Shown: in pieces, positions 29,367 through 29,789 of the stretch | Position numbering within the stretch: the stretch's first letter is position 1 | How the letters are laid out: each line of letters starts with the position of its first letter | IMG/VR virus record: IMGVR_UViG_3300010885_019762 | Span: 1-29,789 of that record | Strand: one strand, 5' to 3' | DNA length: 29,789 nucleotides | Source: a virus | Notes under the pieces: model-generated | Seen by the model: the letters and a program-made list of their open reading frames with translations, nothing else | The model's database searches: none | What the model was told of the DNA's origin: nothing | Made by a program: the position numbers and the translations under genes

Positions 29367-29789
29367 TTACGATATTTCTGTATATGTTATTGCTTTGCCT
29401 GCATAACCCATAGAAACTAATTTCCAGTTAGTTAATGATCCTACTTGGACTGGAGATGATCTATGGACAACAGTACCATCACCTAATTGTCCATTGGTAT
29501 TACCACCCCAAGTCCATAAAATACCATCAGTCTTGATCGCTGCTACCGCTGAGTATGCTGAAACTTGTTTCCAGTTGGTTAATGATCCTACTTGGACTGG
29601 AGATGATCTATGAGTAACATCACCTAGCCCTAATTGACCATCGGTATTACGGCCCCAAGTCCATAAAGTACCATCAGTCTTGATTGCTACTGTATAGCTT
29701 TCGCCAGCAGCATCTACTTGTTTCCAGTTGGTTAATGATCCTACTTGGACTGGAGATGATCTATGAGTAATATCACCTAGCCCTAATTG
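29367..29789 (-). CDS. RCC1-repeat protein, C-terminal part (cut by window edge)
   Basis: The window's right end contains the last 140 codons and the TAA at 29367-29369. Visible are at least three repeats ([57 protein letters not shown]) and a short unique tail, KLVSMGYAGKAITYTEIS. The start lies beyond base 29789. It is the upstream member of the RCC1 - DUF4376-like - RCC1 - RCC1 array and shares a 62-base identical segment with the gene at 26451-27473. Same inferred adsorption role. Confidence 0.78.
   Translation of the reverse strand, partial: QLGLGDITHRSSPVQVGSLTNWKQVDAAGESYTVAIKTDGTLWTWGRNTDGQLGLGDVTHRSSPVQVGSLTNWKQVSAYSAVAAIKTDGILWTWGGNTNGQLGDGTVVHRSSPVQVGSLTNWKLVSMGYAGKAITYTEIS

Larger units (their letters stand above)
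26500..29789 (-). repeat. Array of about 150-bp RCC1-coding DNA repeats across three genes
   Basis: About 16 repeat units of 150 or so bases, interrupted only by the DUF4376-like gene. Near-identical blocks: 27271-27335 and 27556-27620 differ by one base in 65; 29575-29639 differs from the first by one base; 29728-29789 equals 27271-27332 at all 62 positions. The most conserved core on the plus strand reads CTACTTGGACTGG followed by GATGATCTATG. Identity at DNA level, not only protein, marks recent duplication or ongoing gene conversion. Confidence 0.85.

Noticed and set aside
26451-29789. Regular repeats that might suggest a CRISPR array
   Set aside because: Units are about 150 bases, translate continuously as RCC1 blades, and have no short palindromic repeat or unique spacers.
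1-29789. tRNA genes, insertion sequences or attachment sites
   Set aside because: No cloverleaf-like segment, transposase or direct-repeat-bounded element was noticed; gaps between genes are all under 100 bases. A tRNA scan was not possible.

Overview
The window is part of the genome of a T4-like myovirus (tailed phage with a contractile tail) that infects a Gram-negative bacterium. The evidence is a T4-ordered run of virion genes on the minus strand (13-14-15-16-17-18-19-20-21-22-23 equivalents), exact T4-type late promoter elements (TATAAATA) in front of most of these transcription units, and UvsY and UvsW recombination proteins after the capsid gene. The DNA is AT-rich and genes are packed with ATGA or TAATG overlaps. 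The gene sizes, and the order 23 - tail protein - uvsY - uvsW, recall T4-like phages of aquatic bacteria more than coliphage T4. The host cannot be named from this sequence; a heptose pathway points to a lipopolysaccharide-bearing host.

Layout, left to right. 1-779: uvsW (partial) and uvsY on a consensus host sigma70 promoter. 835-4757: a tail-tube-like protein, major capsid protein (23), scaffold (22) and prohead protease (21), with late promoters before the tail-tube-like gene, 23 and 22 and a strong terminator after 23. 4754-9744: an enlarged internal-head island of five genes between 21 and 20 (an Arg/Lys-rich protamine-like protein, a 166-residue structural protein, a 738-residue modular protein, a small core-like protein and a probable mono-ADP-ribosyltransferase). 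9741-13902: portal (20), tail tube (19) and sheath (18). 13961-19009: large terminase (17), a small protein with a capsid-targeting N-terminus, small terminase (16), and neck/completion proteins 15, 14 and 13.

19073-26357 is a glycan-modification cassette of two convergent operons. The plus strand carries a bifunctional HldE-type kinase/nucleotidyltransferase, a cupin and an HldD-type epimerase. The minus strand carries a class I methyltransferase, a TPR + GT9-like (heptosyltransferase-like) protein, two GT-A glycosyltransferases, an FkbM methyltransferase and a sulfotransferase, behind a perfect TTGACA-N17-TATAAT promoter. 26451-29789 holds RCC1 beta-propeller repeat proteins (two complete, one cut by the window edge) around a DUF4376-like tail-fibre-assembly-type protein; these are probably distal adsorption proteins.

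How it fits together: late promoters make the head, neck and tail; the gp21 protease matures the head, and several head-island proteins carry T4-style (L/I)-x-E cleavage sites. Two of them (the ADP-ribosyltransferase and the 124-residue protein next to terminase) have ten-residue N-termini like the T4 IPIII capsid-targeting sequence, suggesting they are packed and injected. The glycan cassette has early-type promoters and could change host surface sugars or decorate the repeat-rich adsorption proteins. No tRNA, CRISPR array, insertion sequence or intein was seen, and no stretch over 300 bases lacks a gene.
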